This document shows positions 17,081 to 26,219 of a stretch of 64,000 nucleotides of DNA, one piece after another. The stretch is from Armatimonas rosea. Lineage in GTDB: Bacteria > Armatimonadota > Armatimonadia > Armatimonadales > Armatimonadaceae. Under the pieces are notes generated by a model. That model did no database searches. It was not told the DNA's origin and saw only the letters and a program-made list of their open reading frames with translations. Positions within the stretch are counted from its first letter, which is position 1, and the number at the start of each line of letters is the position of its first letter. The stretch covers positions 434,001 through 498,000 of the forward strand of contig NZ_JACHGW010000001.1 of NCBI RefSeq assembly GCF_014202505.1, read 5' to 3'. A program made the position numbers and the translations under genes.

Positions 17081-17779
17081 CTAGTTCGAGTACTTCCGCT
17101 CGCTCTCAGAGAGCAGAAGGATGGCCTCTGCCTCCCACGAGTGCCAGACATACTGGCGCGGCTTACGGGCATCTTGGCGAGCGAGGACCTTGCAGTTACC
17201 CGGCTGTTCTGTCTGGACAAAGGGAAGTGGAGGAGCGCCTTGATGAGGCGTGATGATCAGGACACTCTCGCGCACCTTGCCGCGCCAGTTTCCCCCCGTA
17301 AAGTCGTAGGCGGCCAGGGTGTCGCCGATCCCGCCGCCGTACTTGGTGCGGAAGTGGACACGGACATGGCGCTCCCCGTTCTTGCCAAAAGGGACACTCT
17401 TGACCCAGTAGGCGCTATATTCCTCTTCACTGTGACGGGTTCGGATGCGCTGGGCCGTGACTCTCTTGCCATCGACCGAGGTCCAGAAGTTCTGGATTAT
17501 GCCCTGTTTTCCCTCGCCCTCTCCCCGCTCGGGGAAGCCCATACGAACCGTACGTGCGCTGCCGTGGTTCTTAAAGACAAAGTCCGCCGTTGTCTCGTAG
17601 TAGCCCTTGTAGAGATCGAGCCGGACGGTCTCGCGGACCATCTGCACCGAGGGGTGCTCGGTGCGGAGCGCCACCACAGAGCCCCCGACCCCCGAGATAC
17701 TGGCATCGTTTGCCCGTGCTTTCCCCGCGCAGAGAAGGGCAAGCAAACAGAAGGATAGAAGGCAGGCTCGGGAGCTCAT
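17081..17779 (-). CDS. Secreted DUF4424-like protein
   Basis: A 232-residue protein with a clear signal peptide (MSSRACLLSF... ending GKARA). It has an N-terminal NDASISGVGG start and a VRLDLYKGYYETTADFVFKN strand region resembling DUF4424 proteins, which are exported and of unknown function. I chose ATG 17779 rather than the longer frame from 17884: the signal peptide begins exactly there, and the extension would overlap the upstream gene. It ends 29 bases before the ABC ATPase gene. Confidence 0.7.
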   Translation of the reverse strand: MSSRACLLSFCLLALLCAGKARANDASISGVGGSVVALRTEHPSVQMVRETVRLDLYKGYYETTADFVFKNHGSARTVRMGFPERGEGEGKQGIIQNFWTSVDGKRVTAQRIRTRHSEEEYSAYWVKSVPFGKNGERHVRVHFRTKYGGGIGDTLAAYDFTGGNWRGKVRESVLIITPHQGAPPLPFVQTEQPGNCKVLARQDARKPRQYVWHSWEAEAILLLSESERKYSN

Positions 17780-17864
17780 GGTGTGTATTTTCTCTCTAAA
17801 AAAATGTGTGATCTCACTTGCTCCATCGAAAGGAACCAGGAGCAGTCTGTAAAACGGTCTCTTA

Positions 17865-18734
17865 CTAAGGGGTTCGGAGCGCAAAGCTGCCCACTCCAGC
17901 GGCGGTTCCGCGGGAAGTGAAGAGCTGGAAGGTACCGAGCATCTGGGCGGGAATCACGGCCAGCGTGCTCTTTACGGCGGGGACAAAGCGCCCACTCATG
18001 AGCATCACGAGGCCGCGACCTGAGTCGCCCACGAGGTCGAAGGCGTAGCTGCCATCACTGCTCGCGGTCGGGGCAAAGGTCATGGTGGTGGCGAAGCTGA
18101 CACCATTGAGGACTATCAGGCCGCGGATCTGGCTGAAGGCGGGCAAGGGGCCGGCAGCAGGGATATCGTGGTGGAAGCGCATCGGGCCGCTCACGATCGG
18201 GGAGCCACTGACGGTCATTCGCCCGAGCCAGTCCGGTGGGAAGATCTCGACAGAGACAACGCCGCCGTCGATGGGAAGAGACGAAACAACAAGCCCTTGT
18301 GACTGGTTGCGCAGTAGGGTGACCGTCCCCTGCGAGCCACTGTTGCTGTAGCTTCCAAACGGCTGGAACTCAGGACTGCCCGTGTTTTGCGCGGCACCCA
18401 CGTTCCCTGAGATCAGGGCCCCGTTCTCCAAGGCAAGCGTGGCAACACTGTTGGCAAAATTTATTGAGAGAACCTTTAAGGAAGCAATCGTGGCAACGTT
18501 TGAAGTATCTTTAACGGTCAACGAGCCCGTGACGCCATCATCGTTGACGGTCAGCTCTATGGGATTGCCGAAGTACCCCAAGGCCGGAACCGTGAGCTGG
18601 CCTGTCCAAGGGACATTGGGAGTGAAGGGGCTGGGGACGAAAGCGCGGGCGCGGGCACCGATGCCCAGAGCGACTCCCATGCCAAGCGCTGTCTTCAGCA
18701 GGGCACGTCGGGTCGTGGTTTTTTGTAGGTTCAT
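17865..18734 (-). CDS. Tat-exported protein of unknown function
   Basis: A 289-residue protein beginning MNLQKTTTRRALLK, a twin-arginine-like leader with a hydrophobic stretch ending ARARA. The rest is Gly/Ser/Thr-rich and probably beta-stranded, with no family I recognise. The start at 18734 is supported by an AAGGAA ribosome site and by the leader; the frame extends 15 codons further upstream. It is divergent from the SARP regulator gene, and the shared 138-base gap contains GTGGAC direct repeats, so the regulator could control both. Confidence 0.65.
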   Translation of the reverse strand: MNLQKTTTRRALLKTALGMGVALGIGARARAFVPSPFTPNVPWTGQLTVPALGYFGNPIELTVNDDGVTGSLTVKDTSNVATIASLKVLSINFANSVATLALENGALISGNVGAAQNTGSPEFQPFGSYSNSGSQGTVTLLRNQSQGLVVSSLPIDGGVVSVEIFPPDWLGRMTVSGSPIVSGPMRFHHDIPAAGPLPAFSQIRGLIVLNGVSFATTMTFAPTASSDGSYAFDLVGDSGRGLVMLMSGRFVPAVKSTLAVIPAQMLGTFQLFTSRGTAAGVGSFALRTP

Positions 18735-18807
18735 TCTTGTTTGGTTCCTTAGTTCACTGAGTGGGGCACACTTCCCCACTTCATAGTATGCATTCTACGC
18801 GCCAAAC

Positions 18808-18825
18808 GTGGACAGAATCGTGGAC
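18808..18825 (+). promoter_or_regulatory. GTGGAC direct repeat, candidate SARP operator
   Basis: Two copies of CGTGGACA on the plus strand, GTGGAC at 18808 and 18820, exactly 12 bases apart, in the gap between the divergent Tat-protein and SARP genes. SARP regulators are known to bind short direct repeats on one helix face with a period near 11. The same core reappears at 21949-21989. Confidence 0.45.
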
Positions 18826-18872
18826 AACGATAGAGGATTTGCGTGGTCGTGGGGTGAAATGATGGGGAGAAA

Positions 18873-21800
18873 ATGCTGTACCTGCGGCTGTTCGGCCCCA
18901 TCACGGTTGAGGTTAACGGAGAGCCACTGCCTTCGCTGCGCTCCCGGCGTGGGCTGTATCTGCTTGCCTTGCTGACCCTACGGGCCAACCGCGAGCTCTC
19001 GCGTGTCTGGCTGGCGGGGGTGCTCTGGCCCGAGAGCGACGATAGCCAGGGGCTGGAGAACCTCAAGCGCTCCCTGACCGACCTGCGAAAGGCACTGGGG
19101 CCCGCCGCGGAGCAGCTGCTCTCCCCAACCAAGCACACACTCGTCCTGCGACTCGCCTCCGAGCAGGCCGATGTCCTGACCTTTGACCAGGCCCTTCGCA
19201 AGGACACGACTGAGTCGCTGGAGCAGGCGATCTCCCTCTACCGCGCCCCCTTGCTGGAGGGCTACTACGAGGTCTGGGCGACCGAGGAGCGGGAGCCCCG
19301 CCACGAGGCGTATTTTCGTGCCGTGGAGCAGCTCGCCCTGCGTAAGCGTGAGCAAGGGAAGCTCGCCGAGGCGCTCCCCTTTCTACGCCAGGCCGTTGTC
19401 CGGGACTACCTGCGCGAGGGGCTCCAGCGCCTGCTGATGGAGGCACTGGCCGCCAGTGGCAACCCCCTCGCCGCCACCGAGGTCTACCGGGAGCTACGGA
19501 GCACCCTGCGCCGGGAGAGCAACAGCAACCCCTCGACCGAGACCACCGCTCTCTACAACCGGATCCGTGCCCTCGCCAGCGCCCCCGCTCCGCCCGCACC
19601 CCCCACGCCCCCTCCTGCGCCGGCTCCTCCCGTCCTGCGCCGTGTGCCACTTCGCTACAACCTGCCGCGTCCTCTGACCGCACTGATTGGGCGGGAGAGG
19701 GAGCAGGCCGCGATCACGGAGTGCCTCAGCAATGCCTGCCTGGTGACCCTGACCGGCACCGGAGGGATTGGCAAGACACGCCTCGCGCTGGAGACCGCCT
19801 GGGAGCAACAAAAGGCACAGCCCGATGGAGCGTGCTTTGTCGACCTGGCACCTCTGCGCGACCCCAACCACCTGCCCCATCTCTGCGCGGCGGCCCTGGG
19901 CCTGAAGGAGATCGACAAGCAGCCCATTATCGAGGCCCTCGTGGAGCACCTGCGCCCGCGTGCCCTGCTGCTGGTGCTCGATAACTGTGAGCACATGATC
20001 GACGCCAGCGCGGAGCTGGCGGGGCTCCTGCTCCAGAGCTGCCCCAACCTGCAGATCCTGACCACGAGCCGCCAGCCCTTGGGAATCACGGGCGAGGTGG
20101 TCTGGCGGGTGCCGGTGCTGGAGACTCCCACCCACTCCGCCCGCCCCGAGGAGCTGACCGAGCTGATCGAGCGCTACGCGGCCCTCAAGCTCTTCTTCGA
20201 GCGCGCGCAGGCCGTCCAGCCCGACCTGGTCCTGACCCCGGAGACCGTCGAGGCGGCCATTGAGATCTGCCAGCGCCTGGATGGAATTCCCCTCGCGCTG
20301 GAGCTGGCGGCGGCACGCGCACGGACCCTGAGTATCGAGCAGATCGCGCGACGCCTCGATGACCGCTTCAAGCTCCTGACCGGCGGCAGTCGGATCGCCC
20401 TGCCGCGCCAGCAGACCCTGCGCGCCCTCAACGACTGGAGCTACGACCTGCTCACGCCGCCCGAGCGCTGCCTGCTGACCCGGCTCTCTATCTTCCATGC
20501 CAGCTACTCTCTGGAGGCGGTCGAGGCGATCTGTGCCGATGGTGCAGGGCTGGAGCAAGGCGATGTGCTGGACCTGCTAGAGCTGCTGGTCAACCACTCG
20601 CTCGTGCTCACCGAGGAGAGCGAGGAGGGGCAGCGGCGCTACCGGATGCTGGAGACGATCCGGGAGTACAGCCGCCTGATGCTCCCCGAGACCGACTGGC
20701 CCCCCCTCTCCGAGCGCTACCAGGCCTGGTACCAGCAGCTCGCCCACGCTGCCGAGACCAACCTGCTGGGGAGCGAGCAAGCACACTGGCTCGCCTGCCT
20801 GGATGCGGAGTACCACAACCTGCGCCATGCGATCGTGCTGAGCGTGGGGGAGCAGCACCTGGAGCTCTGCACGAACATGTGCCGCTACTGGTACCTACGG
20901 GGGCACTGGACCGAGGGACGCGCACAGCTCCTTGAGGCCCTCGCCCGCCCCGACTCGCCCCAGGGCACTCCCGCTCGTGCGCAGGCGCTGATGTGGGCGG
21001 GGAACCTCGCCCGAAACCAAGGGGACTACGCCGCCGCGACACACTGCTTTGAGGAGTCTCTGGCGCTACGACGTGCCCTCCACGACGGGCGGGGGAGCGC
21101 CAGTATCCTCAACCACCTGGCGAGTGTCTTGCTGGAGCAGGGCTACTACGAGCGGGCCCAAGCCCTCTACGAGGAGAGCCTGGCACTCTGCCGGGAGCTG
21201 GGCGAGACCAAGGGGATCGCGCGGGCGCTGCACAACCTGGGGCTGCTCGCCAATGAGCAGGGCGACAACGAGCGGGCCATGACCCTCTACACCGAGTCGC
21301 TCGCCTTGAGTCGCTCCCTGGGAGACCGCTACCTGGAGGCCAACGACCTGCAGAACCTCGGGGATGTGGCGGTGGACCAGGGCGACTACCAGAGAGCACG
21401 CTCGCTGATGGAGCAGGCACTGGCGATCCACCGCGAGCTCGGGATGGAGGCGGGAATCGTCTCTCTCTTGATGGATATCGGTAAGATCGAGCTGGTGCTG
21501 GGGGGCTACGAGGCCGCACAGACCTTGCTGGAGGAGAGCCTGGAGCTTAACCAGAGCCTCGGGGACCAGCGCGGGATCGCCCAGTCGCTCAATAGCCTGG
21601 GGCTGGTCGCGCTGGCACGCGGCGAGCTGGCGACCGCACACACGCTCTTGCTCCAGAGCCTCCCTCTTGGGCAGCGCCGCCCACTCCTGACCTGCCTGAT
21701 CGCCCTGGCACACCTGGCACGCCGCGAGGACAAGCTCGCCCGCGCCGCCCAGCTCCTCGGGGCCGCGGACCGCCTCCGGGAGAACATGAAGGGGGCCTAC

Positions 21801-21938
21801 ACCCTGCTGGAGAAGCAGCTCTACGACGATGACCGGGAGCAGCTCTGCGAGAGCTTGGGCATGGCAAGCTTCTCCGCCGAGTACGGCGCGGGCTACGCCC
21901 TCACCGAAGAGGCCGCCCAGCTCCTCGCGGGCCAATAA
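18873..21938 (+). CDS. SARP/AfsR-type regulator (wHTH-BTAD-NB-ARC-TPR)
   Basis: A 1021-residue transcription activator. Domains in order: OmpR-type winged helix (about 1-95), bacterial transcriptional activation domain BTAD (about 96-235), a Pro/Ala-rich linker (about 236-260), and an NB-ARC/STAND ATPase with P-loop GTGGIGKT (295-302) and LLLVLDNCEH. A long TPR array follows (about 700-990, with repeats such as AQALYEESLALCRELG). The layout is that of AfsR and LuxR-like STAND regulators; the trigger and targets are unknown. GTGGAC repeats lie upstream of its own start and upstream of the next gene (22052), so autoregulation and control of that secreted protein are plausible. Confidence 0.9.
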   Translation: MLYLRLFGPITVEVNGEPLPSLRSRRGLYLLALLTLRANRELSRVWLAGVLWPESDDSQGLENLKRSLTDLRKALGPAAEQLLSPTKHTLVLRLASEQADVLTFDQALRKDTTESLEQAISLYRAPLLEGYYEVWATEEREPRHEAYFRAVEQLALRKREQGKLAEALPFLRQAVVRDYLREGLQRLLMEALAASGNPLAATEVYRELRSTLRRESNSNPSTETTALYNRIRALASAPAPPAPPTPPPAPAPPVLRRVPLRYNLPRPLTALIGREREQAAITECLSNACLVTLTGTGGIGKTRLALETAWEQQKAQPDGACFVDLAPLRDPNHLPHLCAAALGLKEIDKQPIIEALVEHLRPRALLLVLDNCEHMIDASAELAGLLLQSCPNLQILTTSRQPLGITGEVVWRVPVLETPTHSARPEELTELIERYAALKLFFERAQAVQPDLVLTPETVEAAIEICQRLDGIPLALELAAARARTLSIEQIARRLDDRFKLLTGGSRIALPRQQTLRALNDWSYDLLTPPERCLLTRLSIFHASYSLEAVEAICADGAGLEQGDVLDLLELLVNHSLVLTEESEEGQRRYRMLETIREYSRLMLPETDWPPLSERYQAWYQQLAHAAETNLLGSEQAHWLACLDAEYHNLRHAIVLSVGEQHLELCTNMCRYWYLRGHWTEGRAQLLEALARPDSPQGTPARAQALMWAGNLARNQGDYAAATHCFEESLALRRALHDGRGSASILNHLASVLLEQGYYERAQALYEESLALCRELGETKGIARALHNLGLLANEQGDNERAMTLYTESLALSRSLGDRYLEANDLQNLGDVAVDQGDYQRARSLMEQALAIHRELGMEAGIVSLLMDIGKIELVLGGYEAAQTLLEESLELNQSLGDQRGIAQSLNSLGLVALARGELATAHTLLLQSLPLGQRRPLLTCLIALAHLARREDKLARAAQLLGAADRLRENMKGAYTLLEKQLYDDDREQLCESLGMASFSAEYGAGYALTEEAAQLLAGQ

Positions 21939-21948
21939 AGAACACACC

Positions 21949-21989
21949 GTCCACGCACCGGCACACGATCCGTCCACCGCACCGTCCAC
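21949..21989 (-). promoter_or_regulatory. Triple GTGGAC repeat upstream of the C39-like gene
   Basis: GTCCAC (GTGGAC on the minus strand) at 21949, 21972 and 21984, with spacings of 23 and 12, i.e. two and one helical turns. It lies 63 bases before the next start. Same core and period as at 18808-18825. Confidence 0.45.
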
Positions 21990-22051
21990 CCCCGTGCTCT
22001 ATTCTAGGCTCAGTTCTACGGAACGAACCAACACCGAATGGAATACGCACA

Positions 22052-23797
22052 ATGAAACAACGATGGACAACACTTCTGGGAATCTCCGTACTGGCCGGAG
22101 CCAGCCTGCTCGCGGCAAAGGCCGCCCGCGCCGATGTGGGCGACTATGCCTACTATAAAATCATCAATGGGGAGCTCGACTACGGCTACAACCTGAGCAA
22201 TATGACCGACCTAGACCAGCGGCGAGACTCGCTCGGGAGTGTCGTCGGGCTTCCCAATAAAGGCTCCATGTACTGTGTGCCGACTGCCTGTATGAACTTG
22301 CTGGCCTATGTCTCCAACCACGGCTATAGCACAGTCTGGCCCGGTGCGCAGAACTGGCAGGCCAATGACCCGACGCTCTACAACCAGATGAGCATTGACT
22401 TGACTATCTTTGGAGTGCTGATGGGCACCGATCCGGCCAAGGGCACGGGCGGCAACGCGGCCCTGAACGCAACCAAGATGTTCTTGAATCCGGCGCAGTT
22501 TGGGGTGGACCTGGTCTATGCCAACAACTTCTGGTCCCCACGCTTTATCGACCTGGCGCTGATGGCGATCTCGGGGCGCCTGGTCAATGTCGGGGTGGGC
22601 TGGTACAGCGATGCGGACACGGCGCTCCCACACTTCCGCCGGGGCGGGCACTTTGTCTCCCTGAGCTATATCGCCTCCCCCGGGCTCTTTACCCCCGGCA
22701 AGATCGGGATTCGTGACCCCGCCAACGACAAGATGCTCTTCGCCCAGTCCGCCTTCGCCACCGATACCTACGACTCCGAGGATGTCCCCGGCTTTTTTGG
22801 CTACACCGATGCCAACTCCGTCGATCATCTCCAGGGCTTCCGGGTGCAGAGCCGGATGAAGGGCTACGGGAGCGGCTATATCGACGGTGCCTTGGTGATC
22901 AAGCCGAAGCAGGGGCTGGTCTCGCAGGGATCGAGCCTCTTGCTTCTCTCGCCTGTGAAGCTGGCCAATGCGGAGCAGCTGCAGACCATCCGCACGTTTC
23001 GCTCTCTGACGGGAGGCAGTGTCAGCGATATCGCCTACGACCCAATCTCGACCAAGACTCCCTACCTGATCGAGGGAAGCGATGCGCTCTACGAGCTGGA
23101 CCTGCTGACCGGCGAGTCTCGGGTGTTGCCCGCAGTCCAGCGCACGGAGACGGGCTTGCCGACCCTGAGCAAGCCACAGCGGCTGGTGATCGGTGGGCCG
23201 GAGCGCAAGCTCTTTGTTCTCCAGCCGGGGCAACTCACCGCCTTTAGCCGCGATGGTGCCACGGCCAAGGTCTTCACGCTCCCCGCTGGGCTCTCGATCG
23301 CCGCGATCGCCTTCTCCGAGAAGCGTGGGGTGCTCTATGCCTTCGACCGTGCCAGCCGGGTGCTGATCCAGTTCGACGCAGACCTCAAGCCGCTGCGCAC
23401 CGACCGGCTCGATATCCCGCTGGCGACTCCCTACAGGCTGGAGCTGGTCAGCAACCCGGTCACCGATGAGCTCTCGCTGCTCTGTGATGGCTCGGTGGAT
23501 ATCTACAGCTGGTTCGGGGGCGAGAAGGGGATCACCAACCTACGGAAAGTAGCGCTCCAAGGGGCAAGGTTCCCGGTCGGGATCGATATCGACGAGGCCG
23601 GAAACTTTATCGCCAACGACATGGGCAAGCTGGTCTCCTTCGATCCCAGCGGCCGGCCGTCGGCAAGCTCCCCGTTTGTGGGGCTCCCTGGTGGAACCAA
23701 CCAGCGCCTCGTTCGCTCCTTCAGCAACTTCAACCCGGCGATCCATACCACCCCGAGCTTCAACAATGTCCTCCCGCCCAGCCCCGAGCTGCGCTAG
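22052..23797 (+). CDS. Secreted C39-like cysteine protease with propeller-like tail
   Basis: A 581-residue protein with a signal peptide (about 1-27, ending KAARA). Residues 70-225 have the layout of papain-like C39 peptidases: Cys75 in SMYCVPTAC, His200 in RRGGHFVSL and Asp222 in GIRDPAND. Whether it cleaves peptides is unproven; many C39-like proteins are inactive binders. The rest (about 310-560) contains repeating strand motifs such as LYELDLLTGESR and VLYAFDRASRVLIQFD, like a beta-propeller. It follows the SARP gene in the same direction and carries the triple GTGGAC repeat in front, so it is a likely regulatory target. Confidence 0.65.
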   Translation: MKQRWTTLLGISVLAGASLLAAKAARADVGDYAYYKIINGELDYGYNLSNMTDLDQRRDSLGSVVGLPNKGSMYCVPTACMNLLAYVSNHGYSTVWPGAQNWQANDPTLYNQMSIDLTIFGVLMGTDPAKGTGGNAALNATKMFLNPAQFGVDLVYANNFWSPRFIDLALMAISGRLVNVGVGWYSDADTALPHFRRGGHFVSLSYIASPGLFTPGKIGIRDPANDKMLFAQSAFATDTYDSEDVPGFFGYTDANSVDHLQGFRVQSRMKGYGSGYIDGALVIKPKQGLVSQGSSLLLLSPVKLANAEQLQTIRTFRSLTGGSVSDIAYDPISTKTPYLIEGSDALYELDLLTGESRVLPAVQRTETGLPTLSKPQRLVIGGPERKLFVLQPGQLTAFSRDGATAKVFTLPAGLSIAAIAFSEKRGVLYAFDRASRVLIQFDADLKPLRTDRLDIPLATPYRLELVSNPVTDELSLLCDGSVDIYSWFGGEKGITNLRKVALQGARFPVGIDIDEAGNFIANDMGKLVSFDPSGRPSASSPFVGLPGGTNQRLVRSFSNFNPAIHTTPSFNNVLPPSPELR

Positions 23798-23811
23798 ATT
23801 TCTTGTTCCGT

Positions 23812-23902
23812 GGGGCCTGAAAGTCCCCGTCTGATGCCGCTTTCTCCGCGGGCCCGGCCCGCTTCGCCGAAGGCGGCCAGAGACGGGGACTTTCAGGCCC
23901 TG
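23812..23902. repeat. Large intergenic inverted repeat with 20-bp arms
   Basis: The arm at 23812-23832 (GGGGCCTGAAAGTCCCCGTC...) is complemented by 23881-23900 over 20 bases. The loop of about 48 bases is itself GC-palindromic (CGGGCCCG; GCCTTCGGC-type). It lies after the C39-like gene and directly before the promoter of the next gene. It may act as a terminator without a T tract or be a mobile palindromic element. Confidence 0.6.
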
Positions 23903-23914
23903 GCTGATGTCGGC

Positions 23915-23920
23915 TATAAT
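23915..23920 (+). promoter_or_regulatory. -10 box, leaderless start of the PqaA-like gene
   Basis: Consensus TATAAT, 6 bases before ATG 23927. Confidence 0.55.
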
Positions 23921-23926
23921 CTCTGC

Positions 23927-25165
23927 ATGAACACAACGCTGATGTCTGTCTTTAATGGCCTTGATGCCTACCTTGCCCGCCCCGAGCCCGCGTTTCGCTG
24001 GGAGAAAAAGAGCGAGAAGCGTGTCGGGGATGTCCTGATCGAGGAGCTGACCCTAATCTCGCAGACCTGGCAGGGCAATGTCTGGCAGCACCGGGTGCAG
24101 GTCTGCCGCCCGGATAAGCTGCGCTTCCCGGACTTCTGCGCGGTACGCAACACCGGCGGCAACGGTGGGGAGCGCGACGAGGCCATGAACCTCCAGCTCG
24201 CCCGCGACTCGGGGTGCACGGTGGCGACCATGTTCAACAACCCGATGCAGCCACTCTACGGCGGCCTCACCGAGGATGCTCTGATCGCCTACACCTGGCA
24301 GAAGTACCTCGAAACCAACGACGAGAGCTGGCCGCTGCACTTCCCGATGGCCAAGGCGGTGCTCAAGACGTTAGATGCGCTTCAGCAGCACACCAAGGGC
24401 AGGCTCCAGCGCTTCATGGTCTTTGGCGCGAGCAAGCGCGGCTGGACCACGTGGCTGGTTGGGGCGAGCCAGGACAAGCGCGTGGTCGGGATCGCGCCGC
24501 AGGTGATCGATGTGCTGAAAGTGGCGGAGCAGATTCCCCACCAGCTCGAGATGCTCGGCGGCAAGCCTAGCGAGGAGATCGAGGACTATGTCCGCACGGG
24601 CTTCGATAAGCTCTTGCTCACCCCGCCCGGCAAGCGCCTGATGGACCTGGAGGACCCGTTCTCGTATCGAGACCGGCTCACCCTCCCCAAGCTGCTCCAG
24701 CTCGGCACCAACGACCGGTACTGGGCACAGGACGCGCTGAACCTCTACTGGGACGGCCTCAAGGGGCCTAAGTGGGTGCTCTACGCCCCCAACTCGGGCC
24801 ATGGCCTCGAAGACCGAGGGCGCGTGATGGCGACCCTGGCTGCCTTCACCCGCTCGCTGGCGTCGCGCCGTCCCTGGCCCACCCTGAGCTGGGACTGGAC
24901 CACCGAGGACAACGGTGCCCGCCTGCGCTTTGCGAGCACGTCGCCGATCCGTGCCGCCCGGCTCTTCCGCTGCCTAGGCCCCACCACGGACTTCCGCGAC
25001 CAAAAATGGTCCTTCACCGAGCTCACCCCTAGCGCAAACGGCTTCGACACCTGGATGCCCACCCCCCGGCGCGGCTTTGGGGCGGCCTACGGCGAGGCGA
25101 CCTTCGACCTCGACGGCCAGCCCTTCACCCTCTCGACTCAGATCCGTATCTTTGGGAAGAAGTGA
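23927..25165 (+). CDS. PhoPQ-activated pathogenicity-related protein family (PqaA-like) hydrolase
   Basis: A 412-residue alpha/beta-hydrolase-fold protein of the COG4287/PF10142 family. Diagnostic features are the nucleophile elbow GASKRGWTT (Ser169), the SW-x-LHFPMAKA segment before it, LQLGTNDRYW carrying the acid, and NSGHGLED carrying the base. Homologues are often secreted, but here no signal peptide is seen at the chosen start. ATG 23927 is preferred over the longer frame from 23810, because that extension would translate the large inverted repeat. The substrate is unknown. The stop overlaps the next gene's GTG start. Confidence 0.85.
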   Translation: MNTTLMSVFNGLDAYLARPEPAFRWEKKSEKRVGDVLIEELTLISQTWQGNVWQHRVQVCRPDKLRFPDFCAVRNTGGNGGERDEAMNLQLARDSGCTVATMFNNPMQPLYGGLTEDALIAYTWQKYLETNDESWPLHFPMAKAVLKTLDALQQHTKGRLQRFMVFGASKRGWTTWLVGASQDKRVVGIAPQVIDVLKVAEQIPHQLEMLGGKPSEEIEDYVRTGFDKLLLTPPGKRLMDLEDPFSYRDRLTLPKLLQLGTNDRYWAQDALNLYWDGLKGPKWVLYAPNSGHGLEDRGRVMATLAAFTRSLASRRPWPTLSWDWTTEDNGARLRFASTSPIRAARLFRCLGPTTDFRDQKWSFTELTPSANGFDTWMPTPRRGFGAAYGEATFDLDGQPFTLSTQIRIFGKK

Positions 25166-25866
25166 AGAAGACCGCAGTTCTCATCCATGGCGCGGGCGGC
25201 GGCGGCTGGGAGTACACGCTCTGGGAGCCGGTCTTTCGCAAGGCAGGCTGGCGGACGCTGGCCCCGGACCTCGTGCCCGCTGCCAGTGGCCTGGAGCAGA
25301 CCCAGCTCTCCGACTATGTCGGGCAGGTGCTTGCCGCTGTCCCCAAAGATGCCGCTCCGCTGGTCTTTATTGGGGCGAGCATGGGTGGCCTGCTGGCGCT
25401 TGCCGCCGCCGCCCAGCGCAAGCCCGCCGCGCTGGTGCTGGTCAATAGTGTCCCACCCAAAGGAGTGCCCTGGCCCCGCACGGAGAGTAAGCCGTCGCCG
25501 CCCGTGGTGCGCTGGGCAAACGGCCCCCTGCAAGAGACCCGCGACTCGATGCCCGATAGCGACGAGAAAACCATCCAGTTTGCTTGGAAGCGCTGGCGCG
25601 ATGAGTCCGGGGCGGTGCTCAACACGCTCCATGCGGGAGTCGAGCTCCCCAACCCAAGCTGCCCCACGCTCGTGGTTATCGGGGAGCGCGACACCGACAT
25701 CCCCCCCGAGACCAGTGTCGCCCTGGCCACCCGCCTCCACGCCGATCTCCACCGCTACGCCGGCATGAGCCATGTCGGGCCACTCCTCAGCACCCGCGCC
25801 CCAGAAGTCGCTGCCGCCACCGAGCGCTGGCTGACGGTCGCGACGACCCGAGAAAATAGACGATGA
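25162..25866 (+). CDS. Alpha/beta hydrolase
   Basis: A 234-residue hydrolase with the oxyanion loop HGAGGGGWEY (9-18), nucleophile elbow GASMGG (Ser73), an acid in IGERDTDIP and a catalytic His in GMSHVG. It resembles the AB_hydrolase_6 esterase group. The start is GTG 25162, giving a GTGA overlap with the stop of the preceding hydrolase gene, so the two are translationally coupled. Its own stop overlaps the next start (ATGA). Confidence 0.88.
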   Translation: MKKTAVLIHGAGGGGWEYTLWEPVFRKAGWRTLAPDLVPAASGLEQTQLSDYVGQVLAAVPKDAAPLVFIGASMGGLLALAAAAQRKPAALVLVNSVPPKGVPWPRTESKPSPPVVRWANGPLQETRDSMPDSDEKTIQFAWKRWRDESGAVLNTLHAGVELPNPSCPTLVVIGERDTDIPPETSVALATRLHADLHRYAGMSHVGPLLSTRAPEVAAATERWLTVATTRENRR

Positions 25867-26219
25867 CACTACGAAGTTGCTTCGCTCCTGAAGAGTGCGA
25901 AATCATCTCAACGTGTTTGGATATCTTTGTACAGGCGAGCCATATTCATGAGCTTGATGCCTATCTCGTTAGCGGCTTTCAGCGAGAGGATTACCGCAAA
26001 ACGATCTCCAAAATTCAGCAGGGAGAAGAGCTAGATCAAGAGGATGCACGAAAAATAAGAAATGCCGTGTTCCACGTGAGTTCTTTCCCTCTCAGCAATC
26101 CTGAAGAGGCAGAGAGCAGAGTAGGGATTGACTTCCGGTATGTCTATTGGTTCGCTGCATACATTGAAGACGTTTTCGAATCCAATCTGCCTACGGACAA
26201 TGCCGTGCAAGAACCTTAG
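25863..26219 (+). CDS. Small protein of unknown function
   Basis: A 118-residue, acidic, cytoplasmic-looking protein with no motif I can identify. Base composition (about 46% G+C) is lower than that of the hydrolase gene it overlaps by 4 bases, hinting at recent acquisition. It overlaps the convergent nucleotidyltransferase gene by 4 bases at its end. Confidence 0.5.
   Translation: MTLRSCFAPEECEIISTCLDIFVQASHIHELDAYLVSGFQREDYRKTISKIQQGEELDQEDARKIRNAVFHVSSFPLSNPEEAESRVGIDFRYVYWFAAYIEDVFESNLPTDNAVQEP

Noticed and set aside
19494-20558. Leftward frame of 354 codons over the SARP gene
   Set aside because: Antisense of the NB-ARC region; the plus strand carries a P-loop and TPRs.
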